DNA of 64,000 bases from Straminergon stramineum (Eukaryota; Streptophyta; Bryopsida; Hypnales; Calliergonaceae): the NCBI GenBank assembly GCA_963920665.1, contig OY987269.1, forward strand, positions 15,750,501-15,814,500, read 5' to 3'. Position 1 is the first letter of the stretch; each line of letters opens with the position of its first letter. The translations under genes were made by a program, and so were the position numbers. The notes beneath the pieces are model-generated. The model worked only from the letters and a program-made list of their open reading frames with translations, had not been told where the DNA came from and did no database searches. Below, one piece after another: positions 48,720 to 58,880 of this stretch.

Positions 48720-49973
48720 TTGGAGCATACACTTATGGGGTCATTTTCAGATCATGATTTTCGGAAGCAAATGAGGGTGAGTACATCTACATTTCAATAT
48801 TTATGTACTCTCTTAGGGCCTGTTTTGAAGAAGAAGGACACACATCTTAGGGCAAGTATTAGTGTGGAGCGAAGGATGGCAATAACTCTTTCTCGATTAG
48901 GAACGAGTAATTCTTTGCAAATGATTGCTGATTTATTTGGCATTGGATTGGGTACAGCTTCTATCATTGTGAGGGAATGTTGTGAAGCTATTAGGATTCA
49001 TTTGAGACCATTGGTTTTTAAGAAACCAAGTCTTGCTTGGATGAAGCAAATAGCAAACGGTTTTGAAGCTCTCCACAGCATTCCGCTTATTATAGGAGCA
49101 ATAGATGGTAGCCATATCCCTATCATGGCACCTTCTCATGACCCTGTATCATATTATTGCCGAAAGGGATATTATTCATGTTTACTACAAGGAGTTGTAG
49201 ATGCCGATTGCAAATTTCGGGATTATGATTTTGGATGGGCTGGACAGATTCATGATTGGGCTTTATTTCAGAAATCAGAAATTGGAAGAAGGACTATGAA
49301 AGGTGCGTTTCTACCTTATAGATGTATTGGAGATGCTGCATATCCTATGAGGCCTTGGTTTTATTCACCATTCAAGGGTGAAAAAGAAGGATTGCCAAGA
49401 GAAAAAGCACATTGGAATTTTATTCAATCAAGCACTCGTATGGCTGTGGAAAGAGCATTTGGAATTCTTAAAGGAAGATGGCGTATATTATTGAAAAGAA
49501 TCGACATGCCACTTCGAAATGTGCCTGATATTGTTACAGCTTCTTTGTGCCTTCACAATCTGTGCATTCTAGAGAATGATAAGTTTTCTATGGATTGGGC
49601 AAAAGAAGCAGAAAAAGAGTTGCAATCTGAAGCAAATATGGCCTTAGGGAAAATGCAAGAAACGGATATGTTTCATTCCCTAGAATCATCATTAAGGGAA
49701 ATGAGGGAACTACAAAAGGGAAATCCACAAGGCGAAGAGACTCCATTTATAGAACCGGAACAAGAAGAAGAAATCAAAAATGAGGAGAATCCTGCTTGTG
49801 AAGAAACGGAGGAAAAGCGCCAAGAGAAAATGAAGAGTATGTTAGCTGATTCAACTCGAATTCATCTATTACTAGCCAAGACTTTTTACAAAAGTCATTT
49901 GGCCAGAAATTCAGACATTCAATGGGAAAATTGTGCCTACAATGATGATGACTGTAGTGACAATGAAGAGTAG
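48720..49973 (+). CDS. PIF/Harbinger transposase (HARBI1-like, DDE_Tnp_4)
   Basis: Open frame of 417 residues. A helix-turn-helix-like region (about 61-90, TLSRLGTSNSLQMIADLFGI) precedes the DDE nuclease domain. Candidate catalytic residues are D129 in GAIDGSH, D205 in IGDAAYP and E244 in VERAFG, with 38 residues between the last two. Other family marks are GYYSCLLQGVVDADCKF, GWAGQIHDWALF and the tail TASLCLHNLCILEND. The acidic C-terminus (about 330-417) is not conserved in type. The enzyme would cut at the element's inverted repeats in the nucleus together with the Myb-like partner encoded in reverse 11 bp downstream. All key residues are present and no frame break is seen, so it may be functional. 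Whether the true start is 48720 or lies in an upstream exon is unsettled. Confidence 0.93.
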   Translation: MEHTLMGSFSDHDFRKQMRVSTSTFQYLCTLLGPVLKKKDTHLRASISVERRMAITLSRLGTSNSLQMIADLFGIGLGTASIIVRECCEAIRIHLRPLVFKKPSLAWMKQIANGFEALHSIPLIIGAIDGSHIPIMAPSHDPVSYYCRKGYYSCLLQGVVDADCKFRDYDFGWAGQIHDWALFQKSEIGRRTMKGAFLPYRCIGDAAYPMRPWFYSPFKGEKEGLPREKAHWNFIQSSTRMAVERAFGILKGRWRILLKRIDMPLRNVPDIVTASLCLHNLCILENDKFSMDWAKEAEKELQSEANMALGKMQETDMFHSLESSLREMRELQKGNPQGEETPFIEPEQEEEIKNEENPACEETEEKRQEKMKSMLADSTRIHLLLAKTFYKSHLARNSDIQWENCAYNDDDCSDNEE

Positions 49974-49984
49974 CATAAACAAAT

Positions 49985-51253
49985 CTAGAGCTTATTGATC
50001 AAACGATCAAATTGGTAGTCTACTCTTTCTAGCAACTCATTTGTTCTTTCAAAGTTTTTCATCAAACCTGTGCTAGTTTCTGCCATTTTTTCAAAGATGT
50101 CAATGGCTCTATCCTGAAAGTTTTGTTTACCTTTTGATATGGTGTAGAAGCGGTTGTTGATGATGGTGTAGCAACGCTTGTTGATGTTGGTGCACTTTCC
50201 TCATTTGGGGCCAAATTGGTTTGGATTTGTACATTATTTGTGGTTGTAGCTGAAATGTGCTTCATGACTTGTCCGGCTTGGTGATACTACTCATCTAGAG
50301 CATCATAGAATTTGCTCTCTTGCCGATTATTGTCCGAAATACCGTTGGCCATCTTGTCTTCCTTGTAAGCATCAAAAATGGACTTGAACTTCTTACGGCA
50401 TGCCACAGCAGTGCGGTTGAAATTTGGTAGTATAACAACCATTCTAGCATGAAGCCTCACCCAATAGTCAATTCCTACAAGCAAAAGATTAAAAAAACAT
50501 GATTTGGAGTCAAAAATGGCATTGAAAGAACTATCACAGCACAAGCTCTCACTGTCAAACAAAGACCATGTAAGTTATAAATGAGAAAAGAAGGTGGCAA
50601 TGGTCACCGGGGAAAAGTAGGTGGAGAGTCTTTACAAATCATTCATGCAAAGTCTCACCGTTGTAAAGGTGGAGACTAGGGCTCAAACCCCACCGGCGAC
50701 ATCCAATTTACATGTGCAATGGGGGGAAAGGGGGGCCGTGGTGGCCGGGCACAGGCGAGCGGCCAAGGCCTTTAGGCCCCTAATTGGCCCCAATCCTCAA
50801 TCCGAACATTTTTATAGAAACCCTAAATTAGGGGAGAAAATTCTTACCTTGTTTTTTGCCATTTCTCACAAATTCTGGCTCCATCTCCCCCTTCAATGAA
50901 ATCAACTGAAGCACCTCTGAGTCCTCCCACATTCGATTCACCTCTTCCCCTTTGGCTTCTCCTTCAATTTTCACTGCAGCCTTCTTCTTCGAAGTTTTTT
51001 TTTTCTTCGGAATAGCCTTTTGCTTGGGAGCAACTCTCTTTTTGGAGGATCCTATAATCTCACAATCTCCTCCCTCAACAACCCTCTCTTCTACCCTTTC
51101 CACATTTGGCTCATGACTCTCTTCTACTCTTTTTCCTCCAACATTAGATGAAAAAGGCTGAAATGCTCCATAAGAACTTGGAGTCAAAAAAATTTCCACC
51201 CCCATCAAAGGTGGTTGGCTACAAAAGAAAGGGTTTTCAGAAAAATTGTCCAT
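49985..51253 (-). pseudogene. Harbinger Myb/SANT-like partner gene with a nonsense codon and a frameshift
   Basis: The first exon is 51253-50848, starting at MDNFSENPFF. It has a lysine-rich basic stretch, then the start of a trihelix-type domain, WEDSEVLQLISLKGEM. The donor GTAAGA and acceptor TTGCTTGTAG give an intron of 373 bp, and exon 2 starts at 50474 in phase, reading GIDYWVRL, then FNRTAVACRKKFKSIFDAYK and SKFYDALDE. A TAG at 50287-50289 then stops the frame where family members continue. The same frame carries on after it (QVMKHISATTT). Near 50129-50136 a one-base shift moves the reading to another frame, which gives a coiled-coil-like tail (FEKMAETSTGLMKNFE...) ending at 49985. Partner proteins bind DNA and carry the transposase to the nucleus; this copy is probably inactive. 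Confidence 0.8.
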
Positions 51254-51456
51254 CTTTCCTACTTGCAAAAAAATTAGAGATCCAATACACACTAAGAGCT
51301 GCAGAAACAAGAGCGGCTTCTACCAAGACGCACAACAAAGAGAGAAGAAGATGAAGGCGCATCCTCCTTTTTGCCTTGTGGAAAACAATCCTTCTAATCT
51401 AACGGCAAAGATCTTGTCAGTTTTTTATTTTTTTTATTTTAAATAAAATAAAATTC

Positions 51457-51523
51457 GACGGACTCTCGATCAGAGTTTGGGCCGGCCAAAAACGGAGACC
51501 CAAACTCTGATCAAGAGTCCGTC
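51457..51523. repeat. Hairpin near the right end of the Harbinger element
   Basis: GACGGACTCT..GATCAGAGTTTGGG pairs with CCCAAACTCTGATC..AGAGTCCGTC, 25-bp arms with one mismatch and a short loop. GACGGACTCTCGACC recurs near 51635, next to the terminal repeat. Confidence 0.8.
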
Positions 51524-51952
51524 GCCATGTAAGCATTTCGATGCCATCAAGGTGATGGACTTTGGATTGTGCCACCTTGTGTGAAGGGCCGAGAGGCCAA
51601 AGTCTTGGGTCTCTAAAATCTGATTGGCTAAGACCGACGGACTCTCGACCTTGTGCCATAGTGTGAAGTGGCCCTTACTCAACAACTAATACAAGTTTTG
51701 GAAGCTTTTTTAGTAGCTTTTATCAAATAAACTTACTCCTTGAGCAATTTCTATTAAGGAACCTTCTTAAGAAATTTTCAAGTACCTCTAAACTTCTTCA
51801 TAGAGAACTTCTTTAAATTTCTATAAGGTCCTACTAAGTGTATGTCTATGACACATATGCTATTGAAACAACCAAACTTTGATTTGGGATGGGGAATTTA
51901 TGGAGAAGAATTTAATGTCTTGCATTGTCTTATTATGAAAGTTCAAATTTCT

Positions 51953-52869
51953 TCAACCCCTAAAGTCCCAAGGCTTTTTTTCCATCAAAGACCACTCAAA
52001 ACTATCATTTCTATTGCAAAGAGAAATAAATTACATTTATTTTGCATATCTAATTATAGTATATTGTACTAGACTAGTATAAGAATGTGTAGGGAGAAAT
52101 TTCAAAAATATTGACAACATAGATTGCAAGATATTTGCATTTAAAGTCAAGAAAACAAGTTTTTTTAAACCTTGCTCAACTAGATTTTTTGGCTTTAAAT
52201 CTTCTTAACTTTCAATTTTTGCACTACTGATTTTGATTTTATAATTTTTTATGTTGAAGAATTTAGTTGAGAATCTAGGAGATTTTTTTTAATAATTTAA
52301 AAAAAATTCACTCATTAAAAAATTGGTAAATGGAAGTAGGTTCAAGATTGAAGGAAAAACTAAAACGTTAATAGCTCTAAGATGGAATTGAAACACAATA
52401 ATCCCAATGGTGAGATTGTTCTAGAAAGCAAACTAAACCTTGTTTGACAGTGTTTTTGAAAATTGTAAGAATTGTATTCAAAAATAATTTCTATAAGTAT
52501 TTTTTCAAAAAAATGCTTAGATTGCCTGGAAACCTATTTTCCACAACTTTCTCATCACTAGTCCACGTAGAATGATTCAAAGCTTCAAATGTAGATAAAG
52601 AAATAATCTTTGATAAAAATATTAAATTTTTAAAAAATTCAATATTCTATGATTTTTTGGGGTTGCTCTTTGAGTTACTTTTTGGACTTAGGGTGGCATA
52701 ACTTTTGCTCCTAGGCACCAATTGAAATAAAAATTATATTCTCAAAAAGCTAATATGAATATCAATCTTCAAAGAAAGTTTCAAAAAATCTTGTCAAAAA
52801 TTGAGATCACACAAGCCTACCCCAAATCCTAAGAGTCCCACGTAGGGACTTTGGGACTTTAGAGGTTAA
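51953..52869 (+). mobile_element. Diverged TTAA-type element, subfamily A
   Basis: Starts (T)TCAACCCCTAAAGTCCCAAGG and ends GGGACTTTGGGACTTTAGAG plus GTTAA, so the TIR is longer than in the main family (CTAAAGTCCCAA) but the same at the tip. The interior contains ATCCCAATGGTGAGATTGTT and CTTGCTCAAC, shared with the elements at 57.4-58.1 and 58.1-58.7 kb. No coding frame. Confidence 0.65.
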
Positions 52870-53102
52870 ATTTATAAATAAACTTGTAGACCAAGACCAT
52901 AATACATTATTTTAGTTTTTAGTTTTAAATAAAATTGATAATAACTTAGAATGTTTGAAAATTATTAATAAATTTGTGCCTCAAGAAACTCTTCAACTTT
53001 CATAAATTTGTTCTCAAAATGTTGTAACAAATTTTCAATGTTCAAGGTGATTATTCAACTATTCAAGGCCCAAACATAGATGAATGAGTGCTAAACACCT
53101 TC

Positions 53103-54003
53103 TTAACCCCTAAAGTTCTTTGACTATGTTATCACCAAAAACGCTCCAAAATTGTCATTTCTAGTGTAAGTACCAAACTTGAGGAAATTTGTTTTTTGGA
53201 CACATGTAACCATAGGATCTTGTAGTAAGTTTATTTGAAAAGATGTGGAAAAAAATTCAAAATTTTTCCCCATGTAGATTGCACGATATTAGATTTGAAT
53301 TGATAGAAATCCCTTTTCCGGTGGTTGCACTTCACAAGGTCACATTTGTATGAAAAAATGTTCAAAATGGTGGTGCTTCTTTGGATTCATTCTTCAAAGC
53401 AAGTTGGATACATGCTTGAAAAAACTCAAATCATTCAAAATTGTACAACATATAGGAAAAAAAATAGTAAATAGAGAATGATTCAAAATACTAAATTGTT
53501 AAGAATTTAGTTATGGAATTAAAAAATGCCAATCCTAATGGTTGTAATGTTGTAATAAACAATCTAACTTCTATGATTTTCATTTTTTCCAAAAACATTG
53601 AAAATTGAGTTCAATAAAGGACTTCAAATTTTATTCTAGAGTGGAGAGTACATAACTACTGCAAACTAAAACTCCTCATAATTCTCATCTCATTAATCAA
53701 AAGAGAATTATACAAAGTTTTCTATGTATGTATATATATCTAGAGAATCAATTTCAAATTTTTGTCTCTGGAAAAAATGATGTTTTTTATGTGCTTGGAC
53801 TACCTGGACATGGAAAAAAACTACATAACATACAATAACTTTTTAACCATGTAGTCATAAGGTATAAAAATTTTGGGACTTGAAGATAAACTTGGTGCCT
53901 ATGTTATTTAAAAATTTCAAAGAAAAATAAAAGTTCCATTCATATTGAGCTGCCTCAAATCCATGTATTGCCAATAAACTTAATTTGGTCCTTTAGGGGT
54001 TAA
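53103..54003 (-). mobile_element. TTAA-flanked non-autonomous element, copy 4 (reversed)
   Basis: TTAACCCCTAAAG at the left edge and CCTTTAGGGGTTAA at the right edge, with TTAA intact on both sides. The interior aligns in reverse with the copies at 0.3 and 55.0 kb. It abuts the foldback element starting at 54013. Confidence 0.8.
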
Positions 54004-54012
54004 ATTGGCTAG

Positions 54013-56040
54013 AGGGTCATTGTAAGAAACACCGGCCGTTTCTTGTAGCGTTTTGAAAAAAATGGTTTGTATCCAACGCTATAACTTTTGATTTATGAAC
54101 CCAATGCCCAAACCAAAAAAGAAATTCCTAGAATTTTTATTGCAATTGTACCCCTTACTTTTCAAAAATAAAAAATAAATCATTTTATATTTAAAAATCC
54201 ATTTTGAGAAGTAGTCGTGCTTTCAAATTTAGGGGATTCTATACTAAATACCAATTCAAATTAATGGTTTTTGGTTGAAATTTCTGTAGTATATTTCTAT
54301 AAAAGGTAGATATGTCCCTACCAAAGGGCATCTCAAAAAAAATTATTTTATGTCCTCTATGTTTGTGCAAAGAGACCTCCCTTGTGCGTGCACTTATAAA
54401 CATTAGAAATAGTTTTGACCTCATTTTTTTAACAAATCTCATCACCATGAAGTCTTCTACAATGTCCAATTCTTTGTTTTATTGAAAATTAAATTTTCTA
54501 TTTTCTACAAATTAAAATGTCCAACTATGTATTTTCTTCACTAGAATTCTACGTCCAAGAAGCTATCCTAGTAAATACAAATTTCGACATTTTAATTTGT
54601 AAAAAATAAGAAAATAAATTTTCAAAAAAATTAAAAATTGTCCATTGGAAAAGACTTCATGGTGATTAGATATGATTAAAAAAATGAGGCCAAAACCATT
54701 TCTAATGTTTACAAGGGCACGCACAAGGGAGGCCTCTTTGCACAAATGTGGAGGACATGAAATAATATTTTTTTAGATTTCTTTAGTAGAGACATGTCTA
54801 CCAAATATAGGAATATTCCACAAAAATTTCAACCAAAAATCATTAATTTGAACTCGTATTTAGTATTAAAAAACCATAAACATGAAAGTGTGACATATTA
54901 ATGAAATTGAAATTGAAATATAAAATGATTTTTAAAATTTTCTAAAAAATAAGAAATATGATGAAAATCAAATTAACCCCTAAAGGACCAAACAATGTTT
55001 TTTGGCAACATAGCGATTTTGGGCAGCTCACTACGAATGGAATTTTTATTTTTTTTCTTTGAAATTTTCACACAACATGTGCCCGAGGAGTAGCTTTAAG
55101 ACCCAAAAATTTTCATGAATTTTGAATACATGGTTAAAAAGTTATTGTATGATATGTTGTTTTCATTGCTTAGTGGGCAACCCGGGGAGCAAAAAAAATT
55201 TCTTTAAAAATCACTTTTTTTTAAAATAAAAATTTGAAATTTATTTTCCTGATTTATATATCCATGGAAAGCTTTGAATCATTCCATTTTGATTTATGAG
55301 ATGAAAGTTATGAAGAGTTTTATTTTGGGTAGTTTGTGGGTAGTAATGGAATCTCTATTCTAAAATAAACTTTGAAGACCTTTATTTCACTCAATTTTTA
55401 GTATTTTTGGAAAAAATAAAAAAGTTAAGGTGTAGATTTTTTATTACAACAATTAAACCCTTGGGATTGGAATTTTTCAATTCCATAAATAAATTATTAA
55501 AAATTTAGTATTTTGAATCATTCTCTACTTCTTTCAACTTTCTATTTTTTCCTATATGTTGTACAATTCCAAATGATCTAAAAATTTTCAAGCATGTAGC
55601 CAACATGACTTGGAGAATGAATCCAAAGAGTTACAACTATTTTGGACATTTTTTCATAATGATCTGACCTTGTGAAGTGCAGCTGCCCGGATTTTTGCAA
55701 GGCCGAAAAATGGCTTTTAGTCACTTCAAATGCCAATATCTTGCAATCCAAATGGTGGAAATTTCTGAAATTTTTTTCATCTTCCCAAACCAATGAACTA
55801 CAAGATCCTATGGTTACATTTGTCCAAGAATGTATTTTTTTCTAAAATTTGGTACTTGTCCTAGAGATGACAGTTTTGGAGCGTTTTTGGTGAAAACGTA
55901 GTCAAATACCTTTAGGGGTTAACTAGAAATAGATTTTTAATTTTTGGCATTCGCTTTTAAATTCATAAGTTGTAGTGGATGATAAGAGAATCACTGTAAT
56001 TGTGATGAGAAAATAGGTTAGTGTTTCTTGCAATGACCCT
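54013..56040. mobile_element. Foldback element with a nested TTAA element
   Basis: The left end AGGGTCATTGTAAGAAACAC and the right end GTGTTTCTTGCAATGACCCT are inverted with one difference. The two halves mirror over several hundred bases (TACCAATTCAAATTAATGGT against ATCATTAATTTGAACTCGTA; CCTCTATGTTTGTGCAAAGA against TCTTTGCACAAATGTGGAGG) around about 54.5 kb. Without the 950-bp insertion at 54973-55922 the element is about 1.08 kb. A one-armed relative lies at 25.7-26.2 kb. Confidence 0.8.
54973..55922 (+). mobile_element. TTAA-flanked non-autonomous element, copy 5 (nested)
   Basis: Sharp ends TTAACCCCTAAAGGACCAAA and CCTTTAGGGGTTAA with perfect TTAA on both sides, inside the foldback element. 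The relative of the host site at 25.8 kb shows one TTAA at this point. It is very similar to copy 1, including ACATGTGCCCGAGGAGTAGC. No coding frame. Confidence 0.85.
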
Positions 56041-57414
56041 AGATTAGAAGTACATTTGTCAAATGCATTATTGTAACAAATATGTTTTCCTTGCAACTTT
56101 TTACTAAAGTAGGGCCATTTGAAACACAATATACATCTCCATGATAAACACTCTCATAGGATATGTTACTCTCTAAGTGAAATCTTGGATGATCAACAAT
56201 ATGTGTCTTCAATGGATAAAAATGTGTTGCTATCTACTCCACATTTTTTCCACAAGACCCAAATCTTTATACAGTGACTCATGAAGGAGCTCACGAAACT
56301 AAATTACTACATATTACAAACATTTTCCATCTCAAAACTAAAGCAGAAGAATGAGTGAAGAAAAAATCAAAGAGTAAATATAAGAATTTTAGTATGTGAG
56401 GTACTCTACACTTCTATAAAAATTTGAAGCAAATTGTAAGCACAATTCAAAAGTTAATGAATCTCAAAATTTACAACCTTATAGACTGTAATTAATTTTA
56501 AAATTTCTTTTTCAATACCACAAAATTAGACACAATAATATCTTGGCATAACATTACATATATTCTATAACACCCACCTCAGTGAAATTATAAGAAACTA
56601 ACCTTTATACATTTGAAAATTATTTAGAACTTTAAAAATGCATTTGGTACTTTAAATGTGTATAAATGGAATTTGAAGACTTTTGATTGAAGCAATGGTA
56701 TAGGATTTTTGGACAATCCTAAAGAATCTATAAGTTGCCTATAAGCCGTTGCTAAATTGAAATTGCATTGTTTTGATATAAATGTCATATAAAACCTCCA
56801 ATAATTAGTTAAATATATGTTTTTCAATCCTTCTTCCACTTTTCACTATTGACACTCAACAATGATGCTAGTGTCCCAAATGTTGACCCATTGGATTGTA
56901 TTTAATGATCTTCAATCTTCTTATATTTGCATCAAAAACATTAGAGGTTTTTCAGCAACCCTAAAGGATTGTTTCCAGCTGGTTCTCCATGTTGGGAACC
57001 AACTAATTCATGCTAGAATTTAAAAATTGATTTTTTTTTGAAAAATTGAAAAAAATTGAAAAAAATTATTATTTAAAAAACAACAACTTATTATTATAAT
57101 TTGACGTGGCCGAACTTCAGCCACATTAGCTAGCTACTGTGGTTGAGTTCCCACAATCCTAGAACTTGGGGGAACTTGGGGGAACTCACAGCTCTTTATA
57201 GTAGGTGGATTTCATCTAATGGGCAATCTCAAACAATAAAACAACATAATATATATATTTTTTATATACAATTCTATTAAGTATTTTCTTAGTATACTTA
57301 TTTAAAAAATTCTATTAAAGTATTTCATTTTTTCAACCTTTAATAAATTTTGAAACTATATAGTTGAATTTTAGTTCTAAAGATTATACAATAATTCATA
57401 AAGTTTAACCCTAA
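56041..57414. other. AT-rich intergenic, dispersed repeat in part
   Basis: 56.06-56.27 kb matches 46.47-46.69 kb. The rest shows only short frames without domains. GGGGGAACTTGGGGGAAC near 57168 is a short direct repeat. Confidence 0.4.
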
Positions 57415-58100
57415 CATCCAAAGTTTTGTCCTTGGGAGACTCTTGAAGGTTCAGGTAGGTGCTTATGATCTCAATTTTTGGAAAGAATTTTGAATTTTTT
57501 TTCAAAATAGGAAATCTTAGTAGTTTTTTGGAAATATAATTTTTATTTCAAATAGTGCATGGGAAAAAAATCTAATCTACAATAAGTCCAAAATAGGCAA
57601 GGGCAATCAAAAGAAACAACATGAAATAATTTTTTTAATTTATACATTATTTTTTGCCTACACAGAAAGATTTGATTCATTCTATTTCACACAAGTAATG
57701 TAAAAATTGTGAAGCTTCTTGTCTTAGTGGCAATCTTAGCAAATTCTTTATAAAATAATATATAGGATAGTTTTTTTTAATCAATTTCAACAATTGAAAA
57801 AATACTGCATAGGATCTAGTTTCCTTTTTAGAACAATCTCACTATTGGGATTAGTATGTTTCAATTCCATCTTAGAACTATCAACAATTTCGTTTCTCCT
57901 TTAACTAAACAAATTTTTTTCAAATGAAAATTACAAGGGGAGAGGGTGATTTTTTCCCCCAAACTCTAAACTCACTTCTTCAACATAAACAATTTAAATT
58001 CACAATCCATTATGCAATTTTTTTGAGCTATGATTCTATGAGGCATGATTCAAAGTCTTGTAATTAGTCAAACTAGGAACAAAGATACTTGTTAGTTCAT
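57415..58100 (-). mobile_element. Truncated TTAA-type element, subfamily A, reversed
   Basis: TTAACCCTAACATCCAAAGT, then GGGAGACTCTTGAAGG and TGATCTCAATTTTTGGA follow the reversed right end of the 51953-52869 element in order; AACAATCTCACTATTGGGAT is its internal segment reversed. The other terminus is missing where the next element begins. Confidence 0.55.
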
Positions 58101-58695
58101 TTTATCTACTAAAGGACCAAAGCACATTTGAGGTACAAATTGTGAAAAACTGCCACATTTTAGGATAGTGAGAAAAAATGAAAAAAAAAGTTTTTTTTCA
58201 AAATTCAACCGTGCAAATTTGTACTAGACTACTATGGGAATGTGTGGAAAAAATTTCAGAAACTTTGACCATATGAATTGAAAAATTATAACGTTTGAAG
58301 TTAGGGAAAAAAGGTTTTTTTGACCTTGCCCAACAGGGCCAATAGCCTTTAACTCCTCCTAGAGTGAGATTTTTACACTACACATGGTTATTATTTTTAC
58401 ATTTGCATCTTATATCATGTAAGTTACATACCTACAAAATTTCATAAGTAGAGGAGCTACTTTGCCCATGTTGCCTAAAGCTGCCTAAGTTGCCTAAGCT
58501 GCCTGAAAAGTTTAGGACAATATAACTTTTGATCCGGGCACCTGATCAGGAAAAAAATTACATTCCCACTTAGGAAATACATGTTCCTACTTTGTGCCAA
58601 AATTTGAAGAACATCCGTTTGAAAAAAGACTTCATACAAACCTACCCGAGATTACCTCTATACGTTCAATAGTCATTTGGTCCTTTAGGGGTTAA
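58101..58695 (+). mobile_element. Diverged TTAA-type element, subfamily B, 595 bp
   Basis: The ends CTAAAGGACCAAAGCAC and (reversed right end) TTAACCCCTAAAGGACCAAA share 13 bp. The interior (GGAATGTGTGGAAAAAATTT, ACCTTGCCCAACAGGG, TAACTTTTGATCCGGGCACC) is related to subfamily A. It joins directly to a 3' fragment of the main family at 58696-58880 (ATATCTTGTAATCTATATAG, AAGATCCTACAATTGG). Confidence 0.55.
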
Positions 58696-58880
58696 ATGCT
58701 CATATCTTGTAATCTATATAGTCAAAGTTCTTAAAACTTTTTCCAAACATTTTTATACTTGTAGTCTAGTGAAGATCCTACAATTGGATTTGCAAAAACA
58801 ATGTTTAAATTTCTGGTTGTTTGTATTGAAAATGGCAGTATTGAGTAGTTTTGATTGAGAAATGACTTTGGAACATTACA

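Larger units (their letters stand above)
48178..51674. mobile_element. Complete PIF/Harbinger transposon, 3.5 kb
   Basis: The terminal inverted repeats are GGGCCTCTTCACACTATGGC and, read inward from the right, GGGCCACTTCACACTATGGC. The target duplication TTA is exact (48175-48177, 51675-51677), as typical for the superfamily. Inside, a transposase gene (+) and a Myb/SANT-like gene (-) are arranged tail to tail, the standard two-gene layout. The left 220 bp and right 220 bp contain further inverted copies of the terminal motif and a hairpin. Confidence 0.95.

Noticed and set aside
48533..48757. An upstream exon of the Harbinger transposase
   Set aside because: It is in another frame, has no domain and no convincing donor; the transposase core is complete from 48720.
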